From Deltaproteobacteria bacterium (GTDB lineage Bacteria > Desulfobacterota > Binatia > UBA9968): a stretch of 64,000 nucleotides of DNA. Shown piece after piece: positions 32,315 through 41,833 of this stretch; positions within the stretch are counted from its first letter, which is position 1; each line of letters starts with the position of its first letter. The translations under genes were made by a program, and so were the position numbers. The notes beneath the pieces were generated by a model that saw only the letters and a program-made list of their open reading frames with translations, was not told where the DNA came from and did not search any database. The stretch is from the NCBI GenBank assembly GCA_016210115.1, contig JACQUW010000363.1, forward strand, positions 23,266 through 87,265, written 5' to 3'.

Positions 32315-33391
32315 ATGAACCGAAGGGTGCTGATGATCGGTTTGTTGCTTGTCGTGGCCGGCGCGGCGGCTGGCCTGACGTGGTGGCTCGCTCACCGCGC
32401 TGACGAGCCTCGGGAACTCGTGCTTTACGGCAACGTGGATCTCCGGCAAGTGCAGTTGTCATTCAACAACAGCGAGCGGATTGCCGCTGTGCTGGTCCAG
32501 GAAGGGGACCGCGTCCGGCGGGGCCAGGTCCTGGCCCGGCTCGACAGGAGCCGTCTGGAGCCGCAGGTCGCGCAATTTGAGGCGCAAGCGGCGGCACAAC
32601 GCCAGGTCGTACAGAGGCTCCGCAACGGCAGCCGGCCTGAAGAGATCGAACAGGCCAGGGCAAACGTCCAATCCGCGAAAGCGGATGTGGCCAATGCTCA
32701 CCAGCAGTATGAGCGCCTCAAGGCGGCAGCGGACGCTTCCGCCGGGCGGGCTGTGCGCCAGCAGGATCTCGATACAGCTAAGGCTGCCCTGCAGGTCGCT
32801 GAGGCAAAGCTCGTAGTCAACCAGAGGGCGCTTGATCTGGCTGTTGCCGGTCCGCGCAAGGAAGAGGTTGCGGAGAATGAGGCCCGGCTGCGGGCCAATG
32901 AGGCGCAGCTAGCGCTCCTGCGACAGCAATTGATCGATACGCAGCTTATATCACCCGTGGATGCCGTGGTGCGCACGCGGATTTTGGAGCCCGGGGATAT
33001 GGCCTCGCCGCAGAAGCCTGTTTTCTCACTCGCGATCACCGACCCCAAGTGGGTTCGCGCCTATCTTTCCGAGCCGGACCTGAGCAAAGCGCATTCGGGA
33101 ATAGCTGCTGCCGTTGCGGTGGATAGTTTTCCGGACCGGCGATTTGAAGGATGGGTCGGATTCATCTCTCCCGTCGCCGAGTTCACGCCGAAGTCCGTGC
33201 AAACCGAAGAGCTGCGGACGAGCCTCGTTTATGAGGTCCGCGTTTTTGTAAAGGATCCTTCGGACGAATTGCGTCTCGGCATGCCGGCGACGGTTTATCT
33301 CCCGCTTGCCCGGCCCGATTCCCAAACCTCTCGGACACCAGCGTTAAGCACGCGCGAGAGCCGCGCGCCGAATGAAAAGGGCCGCAGATGA
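32315..33391 (+). CDS. HlyD/YbhG-type periplasmic adaptor (membrane fusion protein)
   Basis: 358 residues. An N-terminal membrane anchor (VLMIGLLLVVAGAAAGLTWW) is followed by a lipoyl-like half (LVLYGNVDLRQVQLSF, VLVQEGDRVRRGQVLARLD), a long Ala/Gln/Glu-rich coiled-coil hairpin, the second lipoyl half (AVVRTRILEPGDMASPQKPV) and a beta-barrel domain (WVRAYLSEPDLSKA). It joins the inner-membrane ABC exporter to the outer-membrane factor of the same operon. The stop overlaps the next ATG by 4 bases. Confidence 0.93.
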   Translation: MNRRVLMIGLLLVVAGAAAGLTWWLAHRADEPRELVLYGNVDLRQVQLSFNNSERIAAVLVQEGDRVRRGQVLARLDRSRLEPQVAQFEAQAAAQRQVVQRLRNGSRPEEIEQARANVQSAKADVANAHQQYERLKAAADASAGRAVRQQDLDTAKAALQVAEAKLVVNQRALDLAVAGPRKEEVAENEARLRANEAQLALLRQQLIDTQLISPVDAVVRTRILEPGDMASPQKPVFSLAITDPKWVRAYLSEPDLSKAHSGIAAAVAVDSFPDRRFEGWVGFISPVAEFTPKSVQTEELRTSLVYEVRVFVKDPSDELRLGMPATVYLPLARPDSQTSRTPALSTRESRAPNEKGRR

Positions 33392-35130
33392 GCGCCGCTG
33401 GAAAAAACCGCACTGTCCTGCTCGGCCGCGCGATCCAAAAGACATTTCGTCGCGACACCGGCGAACCCGTACAGGCGCTCGACGGCGTTTCTCTAGAGGC
33501 TTCTGCCGGTACACTTACGGCTCTGGTGGGACCGGACGGCGCCGGCAAGACAACGCTCATCCGTTTGGCCGCAGGGCTCCTGGCGGCTGACGCAGGCGAG
33601 CTGAAGGTCCTGGGTATCGATGTCGCCGCCGATCCGCAAAAGGTCCAAGACCGCGTCGGGTACATGCCGCAGAAGTTTGGATTGTATGAAGATCTGAGCG
33701 TCCGGGAAAACCTCGATCTTTACGCCGATCTACACGGTGTGACTGTTGAAGAGCGCCGGGAGCGATACCCGAGACTCATGGAGATGACAGCACTCGGACC
33801 GTTTAAGGACCGCCTGGCCGGACGGTTATCGGGCGGGATGAAGCAAAAGCTTGGGCTTGCCTGCACGCTCGTGCGCTCGCCGGAGCTATTGCTGCTGGAC
33901 GAGCCGACGGTTGGCGTCGACCCCCTTTCGCGCCGCGAGCTTTGGGAGATTATTCTGCAGCTCGTCAATGATCAAAGATTGACCGTGCTCCTCAGCACCT
34001 CTTATCTCGATGAGGCCGAGCCGTGCGGATACGTCGTCGTCCTCCACCAGGGAAGGGTACTGGCGCAGGGTCGTCCGGCGGAGATCGCCGGGCTGGCAGC
34101 GGGACGAACGTTCCTGGCCGAGCCGACTGCCGGCCAGAAAGCAAGCGGGCTACAGGCGCGATTGCTGGATCACCCAGGCGTGCTGGACGCTGTGCCTGAA
34201 GGGGGACGCGTGCGGTTGGTCGTAAGCGAAAGTTCTTTCAATGCCATAGCGACCGCGCCGGTGAACCCGCGATTCGAAGACGGCTTTATGGTGTTATTGC
34301 GCGGGACAGTGCCGCAACCGAGCGCCGCGGGATCAATGACGTTCAAACGACCGGCAGAGCAACCAGGTGAGGGCGCGGTCATCGAGGTTCGCGACTTAGT
34401 CCGGCAGTTCGGAACTTTCACAGCCGTCGATCACATCAGCTTCGAAGTCCATCGCGGCGAGATCTTTGGTCTGCTCGGTCCCAATGGCGCCGGCAAAACC
34501 ACGACTTTTCGCATGCTGTGCGGCTTGCTCGCGGCTACGGGCGGCATGCTGCGAGTTGGAGGCGTGGACCTGCTCCACGCCCGCGCATCGGCGCGCCAGC
34601 GGATCGGGTATGTGGCGCAAAAATTTTCGCTGTACGGCCAGCTATCGGTAAATGAGAACCTGGAATTCTTCGCCGGCGCCTATGGCTTGCGCGGCGAGCG
34701 AAAGAGCGAGCGGATCAATTGGGCGCTGCGGCAGTTTGAGTTGACGCCGCTGGCCCGCATCCCGACCGAACGGCTACCCGGCGGATACAGGCAGCGGCTG
34801 GCAATGGCCGCGGCGCTGCTGCACGAGCCGGAGATTCTGTTTCTTGACGAGCCGACCAGCGGCGCCGACCCGCTGGCCCGCCGTGAGTTTTGGCAGCGCA
34901 TCACCGGCCTCTCCGAGCAGGGGGTGACTGTCGTCGTCACGACTCATTTTATGAAAGAAGCCGAGTATTGCGACCGGGTCGCCATCATGGATGCCGGTAG
35001 GATACTGGCCCAGGGCACACCGGCCGAGATCCGCGGCGGCGAGCCGACGATGGAGGACGCGTTCATCGCCATCGTCGAGCGGGCGCGCGAGAGCGAGTCC
35101 GCCCGTTCGGAAAAATCGGGTGCCGCGTGA
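33388..35130 (+). CDS. Fused double ABC-2 exporter ATPase (YbhF-like)
   Basis: Two nucleotide-binding domains in one chain of 580 residues, as in YbhF. The first has Walker A GPDGAGKTTLIR, signature LSGGMKQKLGLA and Walker B LLLLDEPTVGVDP. The second has GPNGAGKTTTFR, LPGGYRQRLAMA (signature serine replaced by Pro) and ILFLDEPTSGADP. It powers the two ABC-2 permeases encoded next and overlaps both neighbours by 4 bases, so the operon is tightly coupled. Likely multidrug or organic compound export. Confidence 0.94.
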   Translation: MSAAGKNRTVLLGRAIQKTFRRDTGEPVQALDGVSLEASAGTLTALVGPDGAGKTTLIRLAAGLLAADAGELKVLGIDVAADPQKVQDRVGYMPQKFGLYEDLSVRENLDLYADLHGVTVEERRERYPRLMEMTALGPFKDRLAGRLSGGMKQKLGLACTLVRSPELLLLDEPTVGVDPLSRRELWEIILQLVNDQRLTVLLSTSYLDEAEPCGYVVVLHQGRVLAQGRPAEIAGLAAGRTFLAEPTAGQKASGLQARLLDHPGVLDAVPEGGRVRLVVSESSFNAIATAPVNPRFEDGFMVLLRGTVPQPSAAGSMTFKRPAEQPGEGAVIEVRDLVRQFGTFTAVDHISFEVHRGEIFGLLGPNGAGKTTTFRMLCGLLAATGGMLRVGGVDLLHARASARQRIGYVAQKFSLYGQLSVNENLEFFAGAYGLRGERKSERINWALRQFELTPLARIPTERLPGGYRQRLAMAAALLHEPEILFLDEPTSGADPLARREFWQRITGLSEQGVTVVVTTHFMKEAEYCDRVAIMDAGRILAQGTPAEIRGGEPTMEDAFIAIVERARESESARSEKSGAA

Positions 35131-36278
35131 TGCTCACGTACGAATCGCGGCGTAATTGGTTGCCACGCAGGGCGCGGCGGGTCTGGGCACTGGTGCGGAA
35201 GGAATGTCGTCAAATTATCCGGGACCCCAGCAGCATCGCGATCGGCGTGGTATTGCCGCTACTGCTCATCCTGCTGTTCGGCTACGGGCTGTCTCTGGAC
35301 GTGACCCATGTGCCAGTCGCCGTCGTTTTGGAAAAACCCTCGCCCGAAGCGACGGAGCTGGCTGCTGCATTCCAACTTTCTCCATATTTTGACGCGGAGC
35401 TTACGACCTCGATGCCACGGGCACGCCAACTGATGCTTGCACGAAAGGTCGATGGGATCGTCCTTATCCGCGCGGATTTCGCGCGGGATGTGAACCTCGG
35501 AGGCGCCGAGGTTCAGATTCTCCTCCACGGGACCGACGCTAACCGCGCCCGCATCATCCAGGGTTACGCACAAGGGGCGGTCGGCCAATGGGCGGCTCGT
35601 CTTGCCGCTCAGGGGAACGACGTGCCGGTCGGACCGGTGGCGGTGCAGAGCCGGCTCTGGTTCAACGAGGCCAACGAGAGCCGCTATTTCCTGGTTCCGG
35701 GGCTGATCGTTCTGATTATGACGCTCATCGGCGCTTTGCTGACAGCGCTCGTAATGGCCCGCGAGTGGGAGAGGGGCACCCTCGAGGCGTTGTTTGTGAC
35801 GCCTGTGCGGGCCGAAGAGATCCTGCTCGGTAAGACTCTTCCTTACTTTGCATTGGGCATGGGCGGGCTCGTGCTGTGCATTCTGGCCGCCAAGTTCCTC
35901 TTCCACGTCCCGCTCCGCGGATCGGTGCTGGTATTGGCCGGAGTGTCGATGCTCTACCTGCTGGTCGCGCTGGCCATCGGGCTTTTGATCTCTTCGGCCG
36001 TTAAGAGCCAGTTCGTCGCCAGCCAGATAGCGATTGTGGTTACATTCCTGCCGGCGTTTATGCTTTCGGGATTTCTGTTCGATCTGCGCAGCATGCCGGC
36101 TCTCGTTCGCCTGATTACGTACGTGCTGCCGGCGCGCTACTACGTCACTCTCCTCCAGACAGTATTTCTGGCTGGGGACGTGTGGAGCGTTGTTCTGCCA
36201 AACGCGGCGGTGCTGGCGGGCATGGCGGCCGTGCTCTTGCTCCTGACCCGGGCAACGACTCGAAAGAAGCTGGCTTGA
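35127..36278 (+). CDS. ABC-2 type permease (YbhS-like)
   Basis: 383 residues. One N-terminal span (SSIAIGVVLPLLLILLFGYG), a large periplasmic domain, then five C-terminal spans with the ABC-2 motif EWERGTLEALFVTPVRAEEILLGK and closing YVLPARYYVTLLQTVFLAGD. Paired with the next gene as the membrane half of the exporter. Overlaps the ATPase gene by 4 bases. Confidence 0.93.
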   Translation: MMLTYESRRNWLPRRARRVWALVRKECRQIIRDPSSIAIGVVLPLLLILLFGYGLSLDVTHVPVAVVLEKPSPEATELAAAFQLSPYFDAELTTSMPRARQLMLARKVDGIVLIRADFARDVNLGGAEVQILLHGTDANRARIIQGYAQGAVGQWAARLAAQGNDVPVGPVAVQSRLWFNEANESRYFLVPGLIVLIMTLIGALLTALVMAREWERGTLEALFVTPVRAEEILLGKTLPYFALGMGGLVLCILAAKFLFHVPLRGSVLVLAGVSMLYLLVALAIGLLISSAVKSQFVASQIAIVVTFLPAFMLSGFLFDLRSMPALVRLITYVLPARYYVTLLQTVFLAGDVWSVVLPNAAVLAGMAAVLLLLTRATTRKKLA

Positions 36279-36285
36279 GGGCATT

Positions 36286-37404
36286 ATGCTCGATGGGATC
36301 TTTCGCATTCTCGCTCTTACGCGCAAGGAGTTGCTGGCTGTTCTTAAAGATCCGCGCGGCCGGTTTACTCTCTTCGTTCCGCCGATCCTCCAGTGCCTGA
36401 TCTTCGGGTACGCGGCGACTTACGACCTCAACGATGTCCCCTACGCGGTGCTTGATCGGGACCGTAGCGCCGCTTCCTATGAGTTGCTGGCGCGGCTTGA
36501 TGGATCCGGCGTGTTCCGCCGTGTGGCCAATCTTCAGCGGGCGGAGGATTTGAGAGTCTATATCAACGAGCGACGAGCTTTGCTCGCGGTCCAGATCGAC
36601 CAGGATTTCGAGCGGCGGCTGCTCTCGGGGCTCTCGGCTAATGTGCAAGTGATTGCCGATGGCCGGAACTCAAACACCGCCGGCACCGCAATGGGTTATG
36701 TGGGCGCGGTTGTCGAGGCGTTCAACGCCACCTGGCGGGCGGCCCACGGCCAAAGCGGCCCGCCGGTTCGGGTCACGACCCGCGCGTGGTACAACCCGAA
36801 TCTGGAGACCCGCTGGCATATGATCCCGGCCCTCATCGGTACGCTGACTCTGCTGCAGACGCTTCTTCTAACCGCCATGTCCGTCGCCCGCGAGCGGGAG
36901 GAAGGAACCTTCGACCAATTATTGGTCACTCCCTTTCGACCGGTTGAGATCATGGCCGGCAAGGCGCTGCCTTCAATACTCATCGGGCTCGTGCAAGCGA
37001 CAAACGTTCTGCTCATCGCGCAGTTCTGGTTCCGCATCCCGTTTGCCGGATCATTCGCGACTCTTTACGTGGGTTTGAGTTTGTTCCTGCTCGCCGCAGT
37101 CGGGATCGGGTTGCTGGTCTCTTCGGTCGTCGCGACCATGCAGCAGGCGATGCTCTTCTCGTTGATGCTCCTGATGCCGTTCTCGCTCTTGTCAGGGCTG
37201 GCCACGCCCATCAGCAGCATGCCCGAGGCGCTTCAATACGTAACGCTGGTCAACCCGCTGCGCTACGCGATCGAGATCGCGCACAGGGTTTATCTTGAGG
37301 CGGCGGGCCTCGGGCTGCTTATCCCTGAGCTATGGCCCTTGGCCGTGATCGCCGCCATCACGCTCTCGTTGGCCTCCTGGATGTTCCGCCACCGGCTGAC
37401 GTAG
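36286..37404 (+). CDS. ABC-2 type permease (YbhR-like)
   Basis: 372 residues with the same layout as the preceding permease: an N-terminal span (FTLFVPPILQCLIFGYA), a periplasmic domain, and five C-terminal spans with EREEGTFDQLLVTPFRPVEI and YVTLVNPLRYAIEIAHRVYL. It begins 7 bases after the previous stop. The two permeases presumably form a heterodimer with the fused ATPase. Confidence 0.93.
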   Translation: MLDGIFRILALTRKELLAVLKDPRGRFTLFVPPILQCLIFGYAATYDLNDVPYAVLDRDRSAASYELLARLDGSGVFRRVANLQRAEDLRVYINERRALLAVQIDQDFERRLLSGLSANVQVIADGRNSNTAGTAMGYVGAVVEAFNATWRAAHGQSGPPVRVTTRAWYNPNLETRWHMIPALIGTLTLLQTLLLTAMSVAREREEGTFDQLLVTPFRPVEIMAGKALPSILIGLVQATNVLLIAQFWFRIPFAGSFATLYVGLSLFLLAAVGIGLLVSSVVATMQQAMLFSLMLLMPFSLLSGLATPISSMPEALQYVTLVNPLRYAIEIAHRVYLEAAGLGLLIPELWPLAVIAAITLSLASWMFRHRLT

Positions 37405-37434
37405 CGTCTCACGGTCGGGAACAAGGGGAATAAG

Positions 37435-38895
37435 ATGAACCGACAAAAGCTCTTCAAAAGATTACGGGGGGCAACCGCAGGCGTGATTTTGCTGGCCGGC
37501 GGCTGCGCCGTTGGACCCAATTATCAGAGGCCTGATCTTCCCGTCCCCTCGAACTGGAAGGAGGCGCAAGAGGATGGCATCAATACCCGAGCGGCCGAGC
37601 TAAAGCGATGGTGGACCTCGTTCAATGATCCTTTGCTCATTTCGCTTGTGGAGCGAGCCGTTCGGTCCAACCTGGACCTGCGCTTGGCCGAAGCCCGCAT
37701 CCGCGAAACGCGCGCGTCGCGCGCAGTCACCGCGGTAGGAGCGTGGCCAACGGTAGACGTTTCAGGCTCATACAGCCGGCGTCGTAACAGTAAGAACGCG
37801 CTGGCCTTCCCCTCTCAAGGGGGCGGCGGCTCATCATCGCTTTTAGGCGGGAAAGTTCTCGAGCATGATCTGTTTGCGGCGGGCTTTGATGCAAGTTGGG
37901 AGATCGACGTTTTTGGCGGAGTGCGGCGGAGCGTTGAGGCCGCCGATGCCACAATCGAGGCCAAGGTGGAAGATCTGCGCGATGTTCTCGTGACGCTGCT
38001 CGGAGACGTTGCCAGGAACTATATCGATCTTCGCGGGCTTCAACGCCGGCTCGAGGTTGCGCGCGCCAACCTCGACGCCCAGCAGGACGCGCTGAATCTA
38101 ACGGAAGTGCGGTTTCAGTCGGGACTTGCCAGCGGATTGGACGTGGCGCAAGCGGAGGCTCAGGTCAAGACCACGACGGCGCAGATCCCGACGCTGGAGA
38201 GCTCTATCAAACAAACCGCCTATCGCCTTGACATGCTTTTGGGCTTGCAGCCTGGATCCCTGTGGGACGAGCTATCGAAGCAAGCGCCGATTCCCAGACT
38301 GCCGCCGGAGGTGTTTGTCGGATTGCCTTCTGAACTGCTACGCCGCCGTCCCGATATCCGGCGGGCTGAGAGACAGCTGGCGGCGGGAACGGCGCAGATC
38401 GGCGCCGCCATGGCGGACCTGTTCCCAAAATTCTCACTGACGGGCATGGCCGGTTTGCAAAGCTTTAGCGCGACCGATTGGTTCACGGGTCGCAGCCGGT
38501 TCTGGTCCATTGGACCCACGATCCGTTGGCCGATCTTTGAGGCCGGCAAGATAAGGGCAAATATAGAAGTTCGAAACGCGCAGCAGGAACAAGCGTTACG
38601 GACGTACGAGAAAACCATTCTGACCGCTCTGCAGGATGTGGAAACTGCGCTCGTCAACTATTCCAAAGAACAGGTTCGCCATCGATCGCTGATGGAGGCA
38701 GTCGCTGCGAATCGCCGCGCGGTGGAGATAGCTAACGAGCTCTACCTTAGCGGGCTCAGTGACTTTCTTAATGTCCTGGATGCCCGGCGCTCGCTCTATT
38801 CTTCGGAGAACGATCTGGCCCAGAGCGAAGCAATCATGGTGTCGAATCTGGTCTCTCTTTACAAGGCCCTTGGAGGCGGATGGGAGACCGACTGA
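37435..38895 (+). CDS. TolC/NodT-type outer-membrane efflux lipoprotein
   Basis: 486 residues. The lipobox VILLAGGC predicts lipidation at Cys, directly followed by AVGPNYQRPDLPVPSNW, the hallmark of NodT-type factors. Two copies of the outer-membrane efflux repeat give alternating helices and strands (LISLVERAVRSNLDLRLAEA, then IGPTIRWPIFEAGKIRANIE). With adaptor, ATPase and permeases upstream it completes a tripartite exporter spanning the envelope. Confidence 0.93.
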   Translation: MNRQKLFKRLRGATAGVILLAGGCAVGPNYQRPDLPVPSNWKEAQEDGINTRAAELKRWWTSFNDPLLISLVERAVRSNLDLRLAEARIRETRASRAVTAVGAWPTVDVSGSYSRRRNSKNALAFPSQGGGGSSSLLGGKVLEHDLFAAGFDASWEIDVFGGVRRSVEAADATIEAKVEDLRDVLVTLLGDVARNYIDLRGLQRRLEVARANLDAQQDALNLTEVRFQSGLASGLDVAQAEAQVKTTTAQIPTLESSIKQTAYRLDMLLGLQPGSLWDELSKQAPIPRLPPEVFVGLPSELLRRRPDIRRAERQLAAGTAQIGAAMADLFPKFSLTGMAGLQSFSATDWFTGRSRFWSIGPTIRWPIFEAGKIRANIEVRNAQQEQALRTYEKTILTALQDVETALVNYSKEQVRHRSLMEAVAANRRAVEIANELYLSGLSDFLNVLDARRSLYSSENDLAQSEAIMVSNLVSLYKALGGGWETD

Positions 38896-38940
38896 CCTCG
38901 CTACCCGAGGAATTACAAATGGCAGATCTCAGATTTTATA

Positions 38941-38991
38941 ACCTGCGCGGTTCTACGTCTGCGACCTTCACGCCTTCCTTCCGTCACACTT
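38941..38991. repeat. Dispersed intergenic repeat, partial copy C
   Basis: About 50 bases matching the 3' third of copy B (52008-52180) almost base for base: ACCTGCGCGGTTCTACGTCT followed by GCGACCT and CCTTCCGTCACA. Lies in the gap after the efflux operon. Confidence 0.7.
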
Positions 38992-39128
38992 TTAATCCAT
39001 TCAGGACGACGCAAAAATTCCGGTCATTCCCTCGGCGAAACGGTTTTTTTCCCTTCAGGCGGCCCGGACTTGTGGAGGCTAAATTAATCTGCTTGACTGT
39101 CGTGGACCGAATTGAAGGAGAATGCCCA

Positions 39129-39806
39129 TTGCACCGTTTTTTTCGTATCGTTCTAATTTGTCTATCGGCGTCGACCCTCGCGGGCGACGCGTGGTCACTA
39201 CCGCCGCCAGCCCAAGTCACGGTAAGAGAACTTATCCCGCTGGCTAGCTGGCACAAGCAGTTCAAGATCATCACAGGCACGGACAAGGGCAAAGTGGTGC
39301 CGCTCATGTTCCGTAGCGACCCCGCAAACGAGCAGCGGTGGACGCTCATCTTCGGCGATTATGCGGGCATTGTTCTGCTAAACGACCCGGACGGTGGCCT
39401 GTTAATGGAGCAACTCCATTTGTTCAAAAGCCGCAGCTATATCGTCTATCAACCGGCGCTGCCGATCTTGCCGGGGGATATGAGCTCGGGGGCTTTCATC
39501 CTGCGCCGAGCGAGCTTTAAAATGTACGATCGCGAGACCAGAAAGCTAAAGCGAAACGGAGTGGTGACCCACCTGGTGAAACGAGTTTGGCCTTCACAGT
39601 TCGATACTCCCGTGGGTCTAATTGATGGATATCGGGTGGAGATCGAGCACGGGATGGAGATGCAGTACGCGCAACTGCTTTTCACGCTTGGAATCGGCTT
39701 CCGTTTGGATGAAGGGCCGGTTTACGGCTCGGGAGAATATAGGCTCACGAAACTCAAGATTTTCTCGCAAACCAAGGCGGCCGCGGCGGCTCTTGTGAAG
39801 AGATGA
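39129..39806 (+). CDS. Exported hypothetical protein, 225 aa
   Basis: Not recognised. The TTG start at 39129 is chosen because AAGGAG lies 8 bases before it and a signal peptide then begins (HRFFRIVLICLSASTLAGDA). The longer frame from 38880 would read through a repeat copy. The mature protein is beta-rich: VTVRELIPLASWHKQFKIIT, WTLIFGDYAGIVLLNDPDGG, then strands to the end. It might be a periplasmic beta-sandwich. Just after the efflux operon but separated by 230 bases, so probably separate. Confidence 0.65.
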   Translation: MHRFFRIVLICLSASTLAGDAWSLPPPAQVTVRELIPLASWHKQFKIITGTDKGKVVPLMFRSDPANEQRWTLIFGDYAGIVLLNDPDGGLLMEQLHLFKSRSYIVYQPALPILPGDMSSGAFILRRASFKMYDRETRKLKRNGVVTHLVKRVWPSQFDTPVGLIDGYRVEIEHGMEMQYAQLLFTLGIGFRLDEGPVYGSGEYRLTKLKIFSQTKAAAAALVKR

Positions 39807-39863
39807 TTCCGCGGCTTTTACTCCCCAAACTTTAGATTTCGGGAGCTCTCTTTCAGTTTTCTC

Positions 39864-40748
39864 TTACCTCGTTCCTTCTTCCCGCGCCGCGACTTCGGCC
39901 AACCGCTCGAGCTGGTCCAGATCTTCCGCGCACGGCCGAAGAATAAATTTATCAACGCCCATATCAGCCTGGCGCTTGATCGCGTCCGCTAACGCCTCAG
40001 GGGTGAGTGGGATCCCGCGCAAGCGGCGCTGCGCGAGCTCAGGGTTGTAACCATAGTTGGCCTTGATGTAGCGCGAGGCCTGGTCAACGGCGTTCGGCCC
40101 CAGTGCAAAATAGCTGGCGCCCACCCAACGTGGCTGTCCCTGACGCCCCGCAGCTTGCCAAGCCTGGCGAATCTGCCGCCACAGCTCAAGCATAGCGGCC
40201 GGCTCGCCGCCGCCGGGCGCCATGAAACCGTCGCCCCACGCTGCGATGCGCCGCGCCACTGCCGGCACGTATCCGCCGATCAGCAGTTCCGGGCCGCCAG
40301 GCCGTGCTGCTGGAGGGCTGATCGGCCCCACGTCATCCGACAGGGGTTCGCCTGCCCAAAGACGGCGCAGGATGTGTAACTGCTCATCGAAACGCCGGCC
40401 ACGCCGCCGGAACGCGAAACCCGTCGCCACGTAATCGTCCTCGCGTACGCCGATTCCCAGCCCGAGAGTGAGACGTCCGCCCGATAGAGCATCGATAGAG
40501 GCTGCTTGCCGCGCCAATAATGTGGTCTCTCGGGTTGGCCCGATGACCACGCTCGTCACAAGACGTATGCTCCGGGTTGCTCCGGCGGCAGCCGCCAATA
40601 CCGCAAGTGGCTCAAGGGCCCTGGACACGACCCGGTCTGTTACGACCAGGCTGGAAAACGGCCCTCGGTCCGCTCGCGTGGCCCATTCGAGGATCAGCTC
40701 GCCGGTAGCCGGGACAATCCGGCTGGGTAATCCAATTGCAATGCGCAT
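39864..40748 (-). CDS. LLM-class flavin-dependent oxidoreductase
   Basis: Luciferase-like TIM-barrel protein, 294 residues: TRSIRLVTSVVIGPTRETTL, DALSGGRLTLGLGIGVREDD, and a C-terminal ADMGVDKFILRPCAEDLDQL. It differs from the LLM protein at 25685 and belongs to a shorter subgroup that resembles F420-dependent enzymes. A ribosome-binding site (GGAGG) lies before the ATG. It converges with the exported unknown at 39129. The substrate is unknown. Confidence 0.9.
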   Translation of the reverse strand: MRIAIGLPSRIVPATGELILEWATRADRGPFSSLVVTDRVVSRALEPLAVLAAAAGATRSIRLVTSVVIGPTRETTLLARQAASIDALSGGRLTLGLGIGVREDDYVATGFAFRRRGRRFDEQLHILRRLWAGEPLSDDVGPISPPAARPGGPELLIGGYVPAVARRIAAWGDGFMAPGGGEPAAMLELWRQIRQAWQAAGRQGQPRWVGASYFALGPNAVDQASRYIKANYGYNPELAQRRLRGIPLTPEALADAIKRQADMGVDKFILRPCAEDLDQLERLAEVAAREEGTR

Positions 40749-40814
40749 AATACCTCCAGACGATCAGTTACCGTATGTGAGTGAGGATAGTTAACTCTGG
40801 ATTCCCAGAGTACC

Positions 40815-40867
40815 CCTTCACGGGCAAGCCTCCTGGCCGCAGTCGACGCGCCTCTGCCTCGACCTTG
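40815..40867. repeat. Dispersed intergenic repeat, partial copy D
   Basis: Matches the middle of copy B: CACGGGCAAGCCTCCTGGCC, GCAGTCGACGCGCCTCTGCC, then TCGACCTTG. It abuts the 3' end of the RlpA gene. Confidence 0.6.
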
Positions 40868-40869
40868 AA

Positions 40870-41562
40870 TCACTTTTCCTCAACCTCAAGAGCTTCAACT
40901 TTGACCCGGGCTGTTCCCTTTCCATAAAAACCCAATCTCTGAGCTGCGCCCCGGCTCAGCTCAATGAGAGGCGGGCTTGCCGTTCGGTCGTTGCTGCGGG
41001 GGAAGGGGCCACGGTCGTTAACCCGCACGATGATGGAAGCTCCATTCTCGAGGTTCGTGACTCTCGCGTAAGTGGGGAGGGGAAGGCGCTTGTGAGCCGC
41101 CGTAAGCCCGTTTGGATCGAAAGCCTCACCGCTCGCCGTCATGTATCCTGCCTTGGGGCTGCTCGTCTCATAGCTGTACCAGGACGCGATGCCCACCTCG
41201 GCGTACCTCCTGGCCTCCTCGACCGACATCGGATAATAGGTTGTGCCATTCACGGCATAAGGCGCGGTTTTGACTCTATCGAGACGGATGGCGTCTTTGG
41301 GCGGCAAACCATCGATGGTCTCGATGCTGCCGTTCGTCAGTGACCATTCAATCGGAGCCCTCGCCACTTCATAAGTAAACTCGCCGATTTTATAAACGGT
41401 CTTTGTTGTCCGCTCCGAAACCCAGTAGGTTGTCTTTACGGCCCATAGGGTCCCTTCAACGGTCCCTTTTGTGACATCGTAAGGCAGACGGATGAGTGAG
41501 CAGGCGCCAAGGAAGAGACCGAGAGCGGTTAAAAAGAGCTGATGGCGGAGGTTTCCGGTCAT
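40870..41562 (-). CDS. rlpA: RlpA-like septal ring lytic transglycosylase lipoprotein
   Basis: 230 residues from the ATG at 41562. The lipobox LGLFLGAC predicts an outer-membrane lipoprotein. A unique region of about 90 residues precedes the double-psi beta-barrel: GIASWYSYETS, FDPNGLTAAHKRLPLP, then IIVRVNDRGPF with the Asp that RlpA uses, and ELSRGAAQRLG. RlpA cuts naked (stem-free) glycan strands at the septum and often has a SPOR domain; none is seen here. The usual RIIDLS is PPLIELS. No ribosome-binding site is seen. Confidence 0.85.
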   Translation of the reverse strand: MTGNLRHQLFLTALGLFLGACSLIRLPYDVTKGTVEGTLWAVKTTYWVSERTTKTVYKIGEFTYEVARAPIEWSLTNGSIETIDGLPPKDAIRLDRVKTAPYAVNGTTYYPMSVEEARRYAEVGIASWYSYETSSPKAGYMTASGEAFDPNGLTAAHKRLPLPTYARVTNLENGASIIVRVNDRGPFPRSNDRTASPPLIELSRGAAQRLGFYGKGTARVKVEALEVEEK

Positions 41563-41833
41563 GAGAGCTTTCAAACATCGAAAGGAGGTTCCGGGTTTTT
41601 ACCCCGTTTTCCTTCGCAATCCGTTGGCGCCTCACAATGCGTGCTTGCTTTCATCCCACAATCAGGGAAGAAAGAAAAGGCTCGGAAACCTCCTTAATGC
41701 GAGGAGCTTGCTTCGCTGCCCGATTTAGGAGTAATTTCGCTTGCGTGAGTTGGTGGAGCTGTTTTAGCCGCCCCATCCCAACTCCCCAAAATTTCCATCG
41801 AAATCCAACATACGGAGAGGAAGGAGAATCAGA

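Noticed and set aside
35259..36326. 355-codon minus-strand ORF
   Set aside because: Lies wholly inside the YbhS-like permease gene; Gln/His-rich shadow translation.
38880..39128. N-terminal extension of the exported unknown at 39129
   Set aside because: It would read through a dispersed repeat copy; a ribosome-binding site and signal peptide support the TTG at 39129.
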